Shown: positions 9,021-17,977 of the stretch, in pieces
How the letters are laid out: the number at the start of each line of letters is the position of its first letter
Position numbering within the stretch: position 1 is the stretch's first letter
NCBI GenBank assembly: GCA_001898145.1
Contig: MKSR01000047.1
Location: 496,001 to 560,000 of the forward strand
Direction of reading: 5' to 3'
Length of the DNA: 64,000 nucleotides
DNA from: Dyadobacter sp. 50-39
Lineage (GTDB): Bacteria; Bacteroidota; Bacteroidia; Cytophagales; Spirosomataceae
Notes under the pieces: generated by a model
What the model was told of the DNA's origin: nothing
Databases searched by the model: none
Seen by the model: the letters and a program-made list of their open reading frames with translations, nothing else
Program-made: the position numbers and the translations under genes

Positions 9021-9052
9021 AACCTCCGCTGGCCATGCAGCGGAGGTTTTTA
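9021..9052 (+). terminator. Rho-independent terminator after the ferredoxin gene
   Basis: AACCTCCGCT pairs with AGCGGAGGTT across an eight-base loop and is followed by TTTT. It sits between convergent genes. Confidence 0.88.
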
Positions 9053-9055
9053 GTG

Positions 9056-9889
9056 TCAGGCCATTACCGCAATCAGGTTTAATGTAATGCCTGCAAGTTC
9101 TTTATCGCCAGTAAGATACGCTTTTGCGAGTGCTTCGTCAGGTCGGATGGCTTTTGTGAAGAGCTTCCACGCAAGGTCGGCGTCGAGTGTCACTGATGCT
9201 TCGGGAGCCTTTGCTGCTGTTTCTTCAATCATCCAGCCAGTGGAGGTTTTGACCAAATACCATTCGAGCGGCTCGTGGAGCATCACGCTTATGTGCACCG
9301 TCGTGCCTGCGGGCGCGCGTGTGTGCCTGTATGTATGCGGGAGCCCGCGAAGAAAGGTTTCGATCAGTGGACGAAAAAGTCTGGGTGTCATAATCCCTTC
9401 TCGCGAGGCGGTGGTTCCAACGGCGTCGCGGATCTGCTGCTGATGATGCCATTTTTCCGTGTATTCGCGGGCGATGTGGAACCAGTTCTTGGAAACGGCT
9501 TCGCCTGCCCATGCCACAGAGAAAATGGAATCGGCGTCGAGGTCCTGCTGCTGGATAATACCGGAGTATTGAGTTCCCGTACTTTCCAAAAGCTCGGTAA
9601 GCAGCGCCGGGCTCACTCTCCGGCAGGCTTTTACCCATTCGGCATTCAACTCGTTTAAGTAGGCTACCAAATCGTCATAGCCGTTAATTTCGCGGTCCGG
9701 CGCGGTGAAATGGCCATCGCGATACATGGAAATTACCCTAATGTTACCATCAAGCAAGTGCGCTGCTATGTCGCGGACCTTCCACACACCCGCTACGGTC
9801 GGTTTTTCCCAGTCTTCCGGCGTGAGCGATTTTAGTAAGCTAATGAGGTGTTTGTCAAGTTCAGCGAAGAGATGGGCTGTGTGGATCAT
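9056..9889 (-). CDS. Maleylpyruvate isomerase / DinB-fold family protein
   Basis: 277 residues. The N-terminal half is the four-helix DinB-like fold of the mycothiol-dependent maleylpyruvate isomerase family (TIGR03083 type): VRDIAAHLLDGN, then a later His in WFHIAREYTEKWHH, the usual metal-binding pattern. The C-terminal 110 residues resemble an SCP2-like domain often fused to it. Proteins of this group are thiol-dependent transferases or isomerases in actinobacteria; in Bacteroidota the thiol cofactor and reaction are unknown. It is divergent from the Anbu gene, with 105 bases between the starts. Confidence 0.75.
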   Translation of the reverse strand: MIHTAHLFAELDKHLISLLKSLTPEDWEKPTVAGVWKVRDIAAHLLDGNIRVISMYRDGHFTAPDREINGYDDLVAYLNELNAEWVKACRRVSPALLTELLESTGTQYSGIIQQQDLDADSIFSVAWAGEAVSKNWFHIAREYTEKWHHQQQIRDAVGTTASREGIMTPRLFRPLIETFLRGLPHTYRHTRAPAGTTVHISVMLHEPLEWYLVKTSTGWMIEETAAKAPEASVTLDADLAWKLFTKAIRPDEALAKAYLTGDKELAGITLNLIAVMA

Positions 9890-9939
9890 GGCGTTGGAGT
9901 AGACTTGTTTGCCCTAAATATCGATGAAAAAGGGATTTA

Positions 9940-9972
9940 TTGTGAGTTTCAAGATGTGATTTGGTATTTTTG
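9940..9972 (+). promoter_or_regulatory. Probable promoter of the Anbu gene
   Basis: TTG at 9940-9942, 22 bases, then TATTTTTG at 9965-9972 (TAnnTTTG form), 22 bases before the ATG at 9995. The spacing is one base longer than usual. Confidence 0.45.
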
Positions 9973-9994
9973 GGCTGGTTCAAAGTGTAGAAAA

Positions 9995-10717
9995 ATGACT
10001 TATTGTTTAGGAATAAAAGTAAAAGAAGGTTTGGTAGCCCTGGCCGACACGCGGATTACCGCAGGTACCAACACCACCACTAAAAAGAAAATGTACGTCA
10101 CCCAGCAGGACAACTACTCCATGTTCATTATGACCAGCGGGTTAAGGTCTGTGCGGGATAAGGCCGTACACTATTTCGAAGAACTGATCAGTGAAGGAGT
10201 GGTTTATAACAAGCTTTACAAGGCTGTTAACGCGTTTGGAGAACAGATCAAGCGGGTTGCAGAGGAAGATAAGGCAAGCCTGGAAAGAGCGGGGCTTAAA
10301 TTCAACCTAAATACTATCGTAGGTGGCCAGCTGAAAGATGATAAGGACCATAAGCTATTCCTGCTTTATTCGGAAGGCAACTGGGTGGAGCTCGACGAGG
10401 GATCGCCTTATGTGATCATCGGCAATTCCGGTCAGGGAAAAGCGATATTAAACCGGGTGCTGAATGACAATTCTACCATGAAGCAGGCGCTCAAAGCCGG
10501 GTTTTTGTCGTTCGATTCCACCCGCGTGAGCAACAACGACGTGGATTTTCCAATCGATGTGGTGTTATACAAAAAAGACAGCTTCGCCATCGCTGAGCAT
10601 CGCTACGAGCAAAAGGATATGGAGGAGGTATCCAGGATCTGGGCAGAAAAACTCAAACAGGCGCTCGACGATATTCCCGAAGAGTGGATGGAGAAGACTT
10701 TCGATAAACTGGAATAA
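9995..10717 (+). CDS. Anbu (bacterial proteasome-like Ntn hydrolase)
   Basis: A 240-residue protein of the Anbu family (COG3484), the ancestral-beta-subunit homologue of HslV and 20S proteasome subunits. Removal of the initiator Met exposes Thr2 (MTYCLGIKVKEGL), the expected N-terminal nucleophile; the Asp in ALADTRITAG and Lys in TTKKKMYV match the Asp17/Lys33-type catalytic residues. The in-frame upstream extension to 9848 would bury the nucleophile, so I place the start at 9995. Anbu genes usually sit with an alpha-E protein, a circularly permuted ATP-grasp protein and a transglutaminase-like protein; none is adjacent here. It is flanked by a promoter and a terminator, so it appears monocistronic. 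Confidence 0.88.
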   Translation: MTYCLGIKVKEGLVALADTRITAGTNTTTKKKMYVTQQDNYSMFIMTSGLRSVRDKAVHYFEELISEGVVYNKLYKAVNAFGEQIKRVAEEDKASLERAGLKFNLNTIVGGQLKDDKDHKLFLLYSEGNWVELDEGSPYVIIGNSGQGKAILNRVLNDNSTMKQALKAGFLSFDSTRVSNNDVDFPIDVVLYKKDSFAIAEHRYEQKDMEEVSRIWAEKLKQALDDIPEEWMEKTFDKLE

Positions 10718-10718
10718 C

Positions 10719-10746
10719 AAAAGGGGACATTTCGTCCCCTTTTGCT
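10719..10746 (+). terminator. Rho-independent terminator after the Anbu gene
   Basis: AAAAGGGGAC pairs with GTCCCCTTTT across a short loop. The A-run before it means it could also work for the convergent RND gene. Confidence 0.85.
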
Positions 10747-10874
10747 TACAAGCAGTACTTGTCGATCAAATATAGCAACTATGCCGTTGCCGCCGCCGCC
10801 CAATTCCAGCTCAGGCTTGCTGAACGTTTCGAATCATCTATCGACGAACGTTTCATGCAGTAACGGCGAATAAA

Positions 10875-13196
10875 CTAGCTCGGCTTTACATTTTTCCCCT
10901 GGCGTTTGGCAATAGAGAGCAATAATGCGGGTAGCAGGATCAGGTTCGTGCACATGGCAACCAGCAAAGTGATCGACACCATTACCCCCATAGCAGCGGT
11001 CCCTCCAAAGCTGGATGCCGAAAAAATAGAAAATCCGCAAAACAGGATCACCGCCGTGTAGATCATACTCAATCCGGTACCGAAAATCGATGCTGTCACT
11101 GCCTTCGATGGTGTCAGGCCGTTTTTGTAGAGTTCCTCGCGGTAACGAGTGAGGAAGTAGACGGTGCCATCAGACGCGATACCGAAGGTGATGCTGAAAA
11201 TCAGGATGGTGGTCGGTTTAAAATAAATATCGAAGTAACCCATAATGCCGGCCGTCAAAGCAAGCGGGATAAGACAGGGCAGCTTTGAGAGCAGGATAAT
11301 AGGGATGGAGCGGAAAAGTGCCATGCCGACGATCGCAATGAGCACGATCGCGATAAGAAGGCTCTCGTAGAGGTTACTCAGCAGGTAGTCATTACTTTTC
11401 AGGAACACCAGGCTGTGGCCGGTAAGGCTTACTTTGTATTTTTCCGGACTGAAAATAGAGTCGACCTTGGGGCGAATCCGGCCCATTAACTCCTTGATAC
11501 GCTCCGAGCCAACGTCTGCCATTTGGAAACTCACTCTGGTGACGCTTTTATCTTCGTTGAGGAAAGAGGTAAGCTGTTTGGCTGCGCCCTGTTGGCCCTG
11601 CACGTACTGGGTCATTTTGTTCAGTTCGAGCACGCCTGGCAGCGCATAGTACTTGGCATCGCCACCGCGGTAACCCTGATAGAGAAATTTGGACGCTTCC
11701 ACAATGGAAACCGGCTTTGAAAATTCGGGGAACTTCGCCATTTCATTTTGGAATGCCTTGATCTTGTATAGCGTTTTGGCCTGATCGGCGAAAATCCCGT
11801 TAGGCTGCTTTGTGTCGATCATTACCTCGAAAGGCAGCACGCCATTGAAATTCTTTTCAAAAAAACGCAAATCCGTGTAGACAACATCCTTTTTGGGCAA
11901 ATCGTCTACCACATAGCCGATGGTCTTGATCTTGGTCATGCCATATGCAGATACAATGATCAGCACGACCATCACGATGTAGATCGCTGTCCTGCGATTG
12001 TGCACCAGGTTATTGACCATTCTAAGGAATCCGAACGCCCACTTTCCTTCAAGGTGCTTTAAATGGCGCGGTTTGGGAGTGCTCATGTAATGCAGCGTGA
12101 TAGGCAGAAGCACCAGGCAAAGCACGTAAGTGACCATTACGCTGATTGCTGCCACTACCCCAAATTCCACGAGCAGGATACTATTGGTGAAGTAAAAAAC
12201 ACCGAAGCCGATTGCCGTAGTCATGTTCGCCAGGAAGGTCGATAACCCGATTTGGCGGATCATTTCACGCAGCGCCTCGTCCTTATTGCTGTGTGCCACC
12301 AGTTCGGCCTGGTATTTATTGATCAGAAACACGCAGTTAGGCACCCCGATCACGATCAGCAGCGGCGGAATAAGCCCGGTTAAAGCAGTAATTTTGTAAT
12401 TGAATAAATGCAATGTCCCTACCGAGAATACCACGCCGATCAACACCACTATAATAGACAGGAGCGTCAGTCGCAGCGACCGGAAAAATGCCCACAGAAT
12501 AAGCAGGGTTACAAATACGGCCAGACCCATGAAGAGCTCCATTTCGCCGGAGATTTTCTTCATGTTCACCGTTCGGATGTAAGGCATACCCGAATAATGC
12601 AGATCCGTGTTGTATTTTACAGCAAATGTTTCAGCCATTTTCTCGATATCGTCGACGATCGTCAGCCGGCGTTTCGAATTGAGCTCCTTGTCATTGAAAG
12701 TGATGACAATGAGCGTCGCATTGGTTTTGCTGTTCAGTACCAGGCCCTCGTAGATGGGCAGGTTGGCGATTTCTTTTTTGAGGCTGTCGGCTTCCGTCTG
12801 GGTGCTGGGAATATCGCGGATCACCGGGGAAAAATCGAACCGGGTAAGACTGTCGTTTCGTGTTATTTTATAGACGTTGGCCAGGGAAAGCACGTTTTTG
12901 ATTCCCTCGGTTTCTTTAATCTGCTGGGATAGCTTGCACCAGTCCCGGAATTTGTTGATTTCGAAAAGCTCAGGATCCTGCCAACCGATCACCATCACAC
13001 TGCCGTCCTCGCCAAAAAGCCTGCGGAAATCCTGGTATTCTTTCTCTACGGGGTCATTGGAAGGCAGGATGCGTGCGAAATTGTAGGAGAGTTCAATTTT
13101 GCTGGCTTCATAAGCCATGAAGACCGTCGATACTAACACTAGTGCAACCCACAAAAGCCGGTAGCGGATGATGTAAGTTGCTATTTTATTCCACAT
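10875..13196 (-). CDS. RND/MMPL-family transporter (HAE3-like)
   Basis: A 773-residue inner-membrane protein with the duplicated RND layout: one N-terminal helix, a large periplasmic loop, a block of five or six helices around residues 225-385, a second helix near 400, a second loop and a final block of helices around 615-765. The sequence (FARILPSNDPVEKEYQDFRR, and GVPNCVFLINKYQAE in the sterol-sensing-like helices) is typical of the hydrophobe/amphiphile efflux-3 and MmpL group, which moves lipids, hopanoids or other hydrophobic molecules to the outer membrane. Partner fusion or outer-membrane proteins are not adjacent. A TATATTTG -7-like box lies about 30 bases upstream of the start without an obvious -33 element. 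Confidence 0.87.
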   Translation of the reverse strand: MWNKIATYIIRYRLLWVALVLVSTVFMAYEASKIELSYNFARILPSNDPVEKEYQDFRRLFGEDGSVMVIGWQDPELFEINKFRDWCKLSQQIKETEGIKNVLSLANVYKITRNDSLTRFDFSPVIRDIPSTQTEADSLKKEIANLPIYEGLVLNSKTNATLIVITFNDKELNSKRRLTIVDDIEKMAETFAVKYNTDLHYSGMPYIRTVNMKKISGEMELFMGLAVFVTLLILWAFFRSLRLTLLSIIVVLIGVVFSVGTLHLFNYKITALTGLIPPLLIVIGVPNCVFLINKYQAELVAHSNKDEALREMIRQIGLSTFLANMTTAIGFGVFYFTNSILLVEFGVVAAISVMVTYVLCLVLLPITLHYMSTPKPRHLKHLEGKWAFGFLRMVNNLVHNRRTAIYIVMVVLIIVSAYGMTKIKTIGYVVDDLPKKDVVYTDLRFFEKNFNGVLPFEVMIDTKQPNGIFADQAKTLYKIKAFQNEMAKFPEFSKPVSIVEASKFLYQGYRGGDAKYYALPGVLELNKMTQYVQGQQGAAKQLTSFLNEDKSVTRVSFQMADVGSERIKELMGRIRPKVDSIFSPEKYKVSLTGHSLVFLKSNDYLLSNLYESLLIAIVLIAIVGMALFRSIPIILLSKLPCLIPLALTAGIMGYFDIYFKPTTILIFSITFGIASDGTVYFLTRYREELYKNGLTPSKAVTASIFGTGLSMIYTAVILFCGFSIFSASSFGGTAAMGVMVSITLLVAMCTNLILLPALLLSIAKRQGKNVKPS

Positions 13197-13267
13197 AATT
13201 GATTATTGAGTTCACAAAAAGTTGCAAATATAGCTAGTGGGATGGGAAATGGGGCATTTTTAAGACT

Positions 13268-14452
13268 TCAAATGCCCGTCAATCTTTCAAGATGATGGTA
13301 CTCAATGCCAAAGAAGCGCTTCGCAGCGCGGATCTTTTCGAGTGCCGATGCCTGTGATTTTCCGCTTCTATTTCCCTTTGTACCCACAATCAGAACATTT
13401 TTAGGCGTGTGGGCATCAGAAATAAATTCGAATACCTTGGTTTTATAACCGAAGTATTCAAGTATCAGCGCACGGATACCATCGGTTACCATTTCCGCCT
13501 GTCTTTCAAGGAAAATACCGTGCCGGGTCAAAAAGCTGACATCGTTCTCCGGTTTGTGCTTTTCGATTTGCCGGCGGATCTGCTTATGACAGCAAGGCGC
13601 CACCACGATAAGGTCGGATTCCGCCTGGATGCCTTTGAAAATGGCGTCGTCAGTTGCGGTATCGCAGGCATGCAGGGCGATCAGAATATTGGTGCCGGTA
13701 GCGTCGAACTGATCGATAGTCCCCTCCCGAAACGATAAACCGGAGAATCCGGCATGCTGCGCGATCTCATTACACAACTTCACCAGATCGTCGCGGAACT
13801 CGATGCCGGTCACCTCGGGGTTAAGGTTCAGCACATTTTTCAGATAATCGTACAGCGCGAATGTGAGGTAGCCCTTACCGGAGCCCATGTCCGCAACGCG
13901 CACTGCATCACCCGGATCAATCTCCCTGATCAGGCTGCTGAGAATCTCGATATAGTGGTTGATTTGCCTGAATTTGTCCTGCGCATTGTGAAAGACATTG
14001 CCTTGCTGGTCTGTAATTTTCAGGTCAAAAAGGTAGCCTTTACCCGTGGGTGAAATCAATCGCTTCTTGTGCTTGTCGTGGCTCAGAGTCGGTGCCTCGC
14101 GGCTGCCGACGGCCTTTTTCTTCAAGGTGGTCTTGCCGCTCGGGTGTATTTCAAAAGAAAGGTCGATGTCCACAGTTTGCAAGGTCGCAACCCGGAAATC
14201 ATGCCCGAGCCATTGCCTCAGCATTTCAACTGATTCCTCAATCGTGTGGTTTTTAGTGATATCGCGCGTCTTATAGCGATAGGTAAGACTAAGTCTGGGC
14301 TCTTTCTTGATGACTACCTTTTTGATGTAGATGTTTTTCAGGCTTTCATCACCGCCATGGTAGTTTCCGAGCGAGAGTTTTACAAAGGAGCCGTTGTAAA
14401 GGCTGGTTTCGCTCTCGGAGATAAACTCCTGAGCCTTTTCGGTAACATTCAT
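13268..14452 (-). CDS. Class I SAM-dependent methyltransferase (Methyltransf_32 type)
   Basis: 394 residues. An N-terminal domain of about 170 residues precedes a Rossmann methyltransferase domain with the SAM motif VADMGSGKGYLTFALYDYL around 197-215 and a conserved acidic GIEFRDDLV. The ALHACDTATDDAI and VAPCCHKQIRR stretches are characteristic of the Methyltransf_32 family, which includes eukaryotic METTL25-like proteins and RNA-directed enzymes. The substrate is not known; a structured-RNA or tRNA target is a guess from the family. It lies 72 bases downstream of the TPR histidine kinase gene's 3' end, on the same strand, and 71 bases before the RND gene. Confidence 0.8.
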   Translation of the reverse strand: MNVTEKAQEFISESETSLYNGSFVKLSLGNYHGGDESLKNIYIKKVVIKKEPRLSLTYRYKTRDITKNHTIEESVEMLRQWLGHDFRVATLQTVDIDLSFEIHPSGKTTLKKKAVGSREAPTLSHDKHKKRLISPTGKGYLFDLKITDQQGNVFHNAQDKFRQINHYIEILSSLIREIDPGDAVRVADMGSGKGYLTFALYDYLKNVLNLNPEVTGIEFRDDLVKLCNEIAQHAGFSGLSFREGTIDQFDATGTNILIALHACDTATDDAIFKGIQAESDLIVVAPCCHKQIRRQIEKHKPENDVSFLTRHGIFLERQAEMVTDGIRALILEYFGYKTKVFEFISDAHTPKNVLIVGTKGNRSGKSQASALEKIRAAKRFFGIEYHHLERLTGI

Positions 14453-14524
14453 GAGGGTGCTTCAAACTTTTCTTTAAAAGGTAACGACTAAATGCGACGT
14501 TACAGTCTCAATGCGGGGGAATAA

Positions 14525-16327
14525 TCACTTGATGATCACTTTCGGGATCTCGATTTCGACACGTATGCCGCTTTGTGCTTCGCTATGGATATGTATTTTC
14601 CCATGAAGGCTTTCGACGCGGCTCTTGATATTTCTCAGCCCCACGCCTTGCCGGTCAGGGTCGATCATGCCTGTACCGTTGTCGCTCACCACCAGTACGA
14701 TCGTTTTAAGGTTTTCAGTCAGATCAACTGACGCCTGGTTGGCTCCGGAATGTTTGATAATGTTGTTGGTCAGTTCCAGAACGATGCTGTAAAGCTCAAA
14801 CTCGATCTTATTATTGAGTCGGTTGTTCATTCCTTTCTGGTTGAAAGTGAATGCGATATTCTTGTTTTCGTTCAGTTTGCTGATCAGCCGGTGCAGCGCA
14901 ACGATCAGTCCGTGTTCTTCGAGCTCGGCAGGCATCAGATTGTGGGAAAGGCTTCTTACTTCTTTGTACGCGGCTCCGACCATCTGATGGACACTTTCGT
15001 AAATTTTTTGTTCCTCGGCCGATAAAACCTTTTTATCGATCCCATAGAGGTACCAGTTCAGAGAAGCCAGTGTACCACCAAGATGGTCATGGAGCTCGGC
15101 GGCCACACGCTTTCTTTCAATGGTTTGGCCTTCTATCAGAGCGGCCTGGATTTCTGCATTTTTTCTGCGCAGCTTCTTGTTGTTAAACCATAGGAAGATG
15201 GCAAACAAGATTACCAGGCACGAAAAGCCTATCAGAAAGCGTTGCACCGTTTGCTGTTCACTGATGATTTTCTGCTGGATTTCCGAGTCCATCAGCTTAT
15301 TGTCATACATGAGCTGGTACATGGTGTATTGCCGCTTGATGGTCTCGTCGTGGATCATGCGGCGCACGTAGTTGACCGCCTGACTATAATCCAGGGCTAC
15401 CTCGTACATGTTCTTGGCCTTGTAGGAGCGGGAGAGCGTCACCAGTGCCCAGTTGGTTTGCTGGGTCGAATGGTAGATTTTGGAATAAGCTAATGCACGC
15501 AATCCCGCCTCGATAGACTGGTCGTATTTTTTCTGGTAATAATAGGTATTGCTCAGGTCGTTCAGGCAGTTCAGCTCGCCATACCGATTATGGATCTTGC
15601 GAAACAAGGCGATACTTTGCAGGAAATGTTTTTCCGCCTCCGCGTAGTTGGCAGTTCGTACGTGCATATAACCGATGCTCTGAAGGACCGTAGCGCGTCC
15701 CCAATCCGAGCCCATTTTGTCAAACATTTTATATGACTGGTCGTAAAGCTTCACAGCTACATTGTACATGCTCTTCTCGCGGTAGCAATTGCCCAGGTTT
15801 TCGATGCTCAAAGCCAGCGAGCTGTCGGCTTTAAGTTGGGTAAACATCTTCACTGCGTGTTCGTAGTTGATCCGCGACGAATCCCATTGGCGGTATTCGG
15901 AGTAGCTTTCGCCCAGGAAGCGTTTGCCGTGGGCGGTGAACATGGGAAGATTGAGCTGTTTGGAGAGTGTGATCGTTTCATTGGATAGCTCCCGCAATAC
16001 GTCATAGCTGCCATCGAGCAGGTAGTATGTGCTGAGCAGGTTGTATGCCAGCAGTTTCCCTTTTCCCCATTGGTGTTTCTGAGAAAGCCGCAGCACGTGC
16101 TTGGAATAAAACATCGATTTCTCAGCATCCTGGAACAGGTATTCGGAGGCGAGCCTGTGGTACTTGTGGATCAGAACCGTGTCCTCTGCAAAGCCCTCCT
16201 GCGGTTTGGCTTCCACAACCTCGGCATTCCTTTGTACCTCGTCGCCCGCGCCTTGGGAGGTACATTGGCAGAAAGACAGCATGCATCCTAACGAGAAGAA
16301 GAGAATTAGTTTGTAGAATTCATTCAT
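14525..16327 (-). CDS. TPR-domain sensor histidine kinase (HisKA_3/LytS-NarX type)
   Basis: 600 residues. The N-terminus carries a lipoprotein-like signal (CMLSFCQC). Residues 45-340 are tetratricopeptide repeats, one membrane helix follows at about 365-385 (FLIGFSCLVILFAIFLWF), then the HisKA_3 box with the phospho-His in AAELHDHLGG and a HATPase_c domain (NNIIKHSG, DNGTG, GVGLRNI). The repeats would be periplasmic and the kinase cytoplasmic. This design is common in Bacteroidota, where the cognate regulator is usually a LuxR/NarL-type response regulator; none is adjacent, so the kinase is orphan in this window. The signal sensed is unknown. Confidence 0.88.
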   Translation of the reverse strand: MNEFYKLILFFSLGCMLSFCQCTSQGAGDEVQRNAEVVEAKPQEGFAEDTVLIHKYHRLASEYLFQDAEKSMFYSKHVLRLSQKHQWGKGKLLAYNLLSTYYLLDGSYDVLRELSNETITLSKQLNLPMFTAHGKRFLGESYSEYRQWDSSRINYEHAVKMFTQLKADSSLALSIENLGNCYREKSMYNVAVKLYDQSYKMFDKMGSDWGRATVLQSIGYMHVRTANYAEAEKHFLQSIALFRKIHNRYGELNCLNDLSNTYYYQKKYDQSIEAGLRALAYSKIYHSTQQTNWALVTLSRSYKAKNMYEVALDYSQAVNYVRRMIHDETIKRQYTMYQLMYDNKLMDSEIQQKIISEQQTVQRFLIGFSCLVILFAIFLWFNNKKLRRKNAEIQAALIEGQTIERKRVAAELHDHLGGTLASLNWYLYGIDKKVLSAEEQKIYESVHQMVGAAYKEVRSLSHNLMPAELEEHGLIVALHRLISKLNENKNIAFTFNQKGMNNRLNNKIEFELYSIVLELTNNIIKHSGANQASVDLTENLKTIVLVVSDNGTGMIDPDRQGVGLRNIKSRVESLHGKIHIHSEAQSGIRVEIEIPKVIIK

Positions 16328-16396
16328 ATCATGCTGATCTCTCGCGAGTTAGGTTCGTAGCGGGTTGCCGGCGGCAGATTAATAAGGCTCAGGAAG

Positions 16397-17020
16397 TTAA
16401 GCTTTACTTACAAAAATATTGTCTTTTATGTAATATCTGTAAGGAAGTTCGCGCCCCAAATTAATGCCGACGCGAGGCCCCTCAATAATCTCCTGGGGGG
16501 CTGTAACTTGCGGGCGGAGGTACAATGTGCCGCCGGAAAGTAAAGTGGCATTATGCATACCCTTCTCTATTCCCATGGCCTGTACAAGTTTTCCCGGACC
16601 GCGGCAGAGCTCTTTGAGCGTGATCCTGGCAGCAGAAGGGGTCATCGGTGCTTTCCCCGCCCGGATAGACCGCCGTATTTCCATCAGCTCGATGCCGGCC
16701 GTAGGCTGTAATGCCCGTATCAGCACCGCTTCCCCGATACCCTCGGCATTGCTTACAATGTTAAAGCATTGGTACATGCCGTAAATCAGATACACGTAGG
16801 CTGTACCTGCGCGGCCGTACATCGGCTCAGTTCGCGGGGTACGCCGGTTAAATGCATGGCATGCCGGATCGTCCTGCAAATAAGCCTCGGTTTCGACGAT
16901 AATGCCACTTGTGAGGCCATCGGGACTTTCATGCACCAGCTCGCAGCCCAGCAGGTTCCGGGCAAGCGTGCGGGTATCGTAAGCGGAGTAAAAGGAAAGA
17001 GGAACCTTCTCTTCGGGCAT
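16397..17020 (-). CDS. DNA-3-methyladenine glycosylase (AAG/MPG family)
   Basis: 207 residues, the usual length for bacterial alkyladenine glycosylases. The enzyme removes N3-methyladenine, hypoxanthine and ethenoadenine from DNA to start base-excision repair. The active-site Glu lies in IVETEAYL near residue 42, and the intercalating Tyr and pocket residues fall in MYGRAGTAYVYLIYGMYQC. The start ATG overlaps the yicC stop by one base (TGATG), so the two are translationally coupled. It precedes the TPR kinase gene? No: on this strand the kinase gene lies 70 bases downstream. Confidence 0.93.
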   Translation of the reverse strand: MPEEKVPLSFYSAYDTRTLARNLLGCELVHESPDGLTSGIIVETEAYLQDDPACHAFNRRTPRTEPMYGRAGTAYVYLIYGMYQCFNIVSNAEGIGEAVLIRALQPTAGIELMEIRRSIRAGKAPMTPSAARITLKELCRGPGKLVQAMGIEKGMHNATLLSGGTLYLRPQVTAPQEIIEGPRVGINLGRELPYRYYIKDNIFVSKA

Positions 17021-17907
17021 CAGATAATGTTCATCGTTTGCTCCTTAATCTTTTCGAGCTCGTCCTTCATTTGCACAACCAGGTGCTGGATTGTGGCGTC
17101 GTTCGCTTTGGAGCCGATGGTGTTGATCTCCCGTCCGATTTCCTGCGCGATGAAGTTCAGCTTCTTACCGTTGCTTTCACTGGCCTTCATCGTTTCAATA
17201 AAATAGGTGAGGTGGTTGGCCAGGCGAATCTTTTCTTCCGAAATATCGAATTTTTCGACATAATAAATCAGCTCCTGTTCAAAGCGGTTCGGATCGAAAT
17301 TATCGTCGGTCAGCAGATCCCGCACCTGTTTTTCCAGGCGCTCGCGGACTGCCGGTATGCGGGCTTTGTCCTGTTCGGCAACCTGGTCGAGCAGATTTTG
17401 AATGGTCTGAATGTACTCGGCAAATTTTTCGGCAGTCATGCGGCCTTCCTGCTCGCGGAAAACAGAGCACTTGCGCAAAGCTTCCAGCACGGCTACTTTA
17501 ATTTGCGCCCAATCATCCTCTTTGCTGGAATCGTCCACCGTTTCGTTGTTGTAGGCATTCGGCATCTGCAAAGCAATGCGCAGAAGTTCAGTCGAGTCTG
17601 GTGTAAAGCCCAGATCGGTTGCCGTTTGCGACAAATCCTGATAGTAGGCGCCTACCAAAAGCCTGTTTACCGAGGTAGAAGCGACCGTCTTGCCTACCGG
17701 CTGAACAGTGAGCGTAAATTCTACCTTTCCGCGTTCGAGCGACTGGGTGATAAGGTTGCGGATTTCGATCTCGCGCTCTGAGTAATTACGCGGCACGCGG
17801 CAGTAAATATCTAGGAATTTGGAGTTCAATGTCTTGATTTCCACTGTCACATTGATCGATTCGGACTCGATGTTGGATACACCGTATCCGGTCATTGATT
17901 TTAACAT
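17020..17907 (-). CDS. YicC/YloC family endoribonuclease
   Basis: 295 residues matching YicC across its length: the N-terminal MLKSMTGYG signature with ETKTLN-like continuation (VEIKTLNSKFLDIYCRVPR) and the C-terminal DUF1732 helix (KLNFIAQEIGREINTIGSKA). Homologues in E. coli and Bacillus are RNases that cleave or help degrade small RNAs. The gene is coupled to the alkyladenine glycosylase gene by a one-base overlap. In many genomes yicC precedes gmk (guanylate kinase); here that neighbour is replaced by the DNA glycosylase. Confidence 0.92.
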   Translation of the reverse strand: MLKSMTGYGVSNIESESINVTVEIKTLNSKFLDIYCRVPRNYSEREIEIRNLITQSLERGKVEFTLTVQPVGKTVASTSVNRLLVGAYYQDLSQTATDLGFTPDSTELLRIALQMPNAYNNETVDDSSKEDDWAQIKVAVLEALRKCSVFREQEGRMTAEKFAEYIQTIQNLLDQVAEQDKARIPAVRERLEKQVRDLLTDDNFDPNRFEQELIYYVEKFDISEEKIRLANHLTYFIETMKASESNGKKLNFIAQEIGREINTIGSKANDATIQHLVVQMKDELEKIKEQTMNII

Positions 17908-17977
17908 AAAGATATGCTTTGGTTCCTTGTGCGGAACAGGTTGATACTTCTTTAACCAGCTCGATGCCAGTGGCAGA

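Noticed and set aside
9848..9994. An N-terminal extension of the Anbu protein
   Set aside because: It would place 49 residues before the Thr nucleophile, while Anbu proteins start Met-Thr; it also overlaps the divergent gene and the promoter.
17038..17781. A 247-residue plus-strand frame opposite yicC
   Set aside because: Mirror frame of a full-length YicC; hydrophobic and low-complexity composition, no motif.
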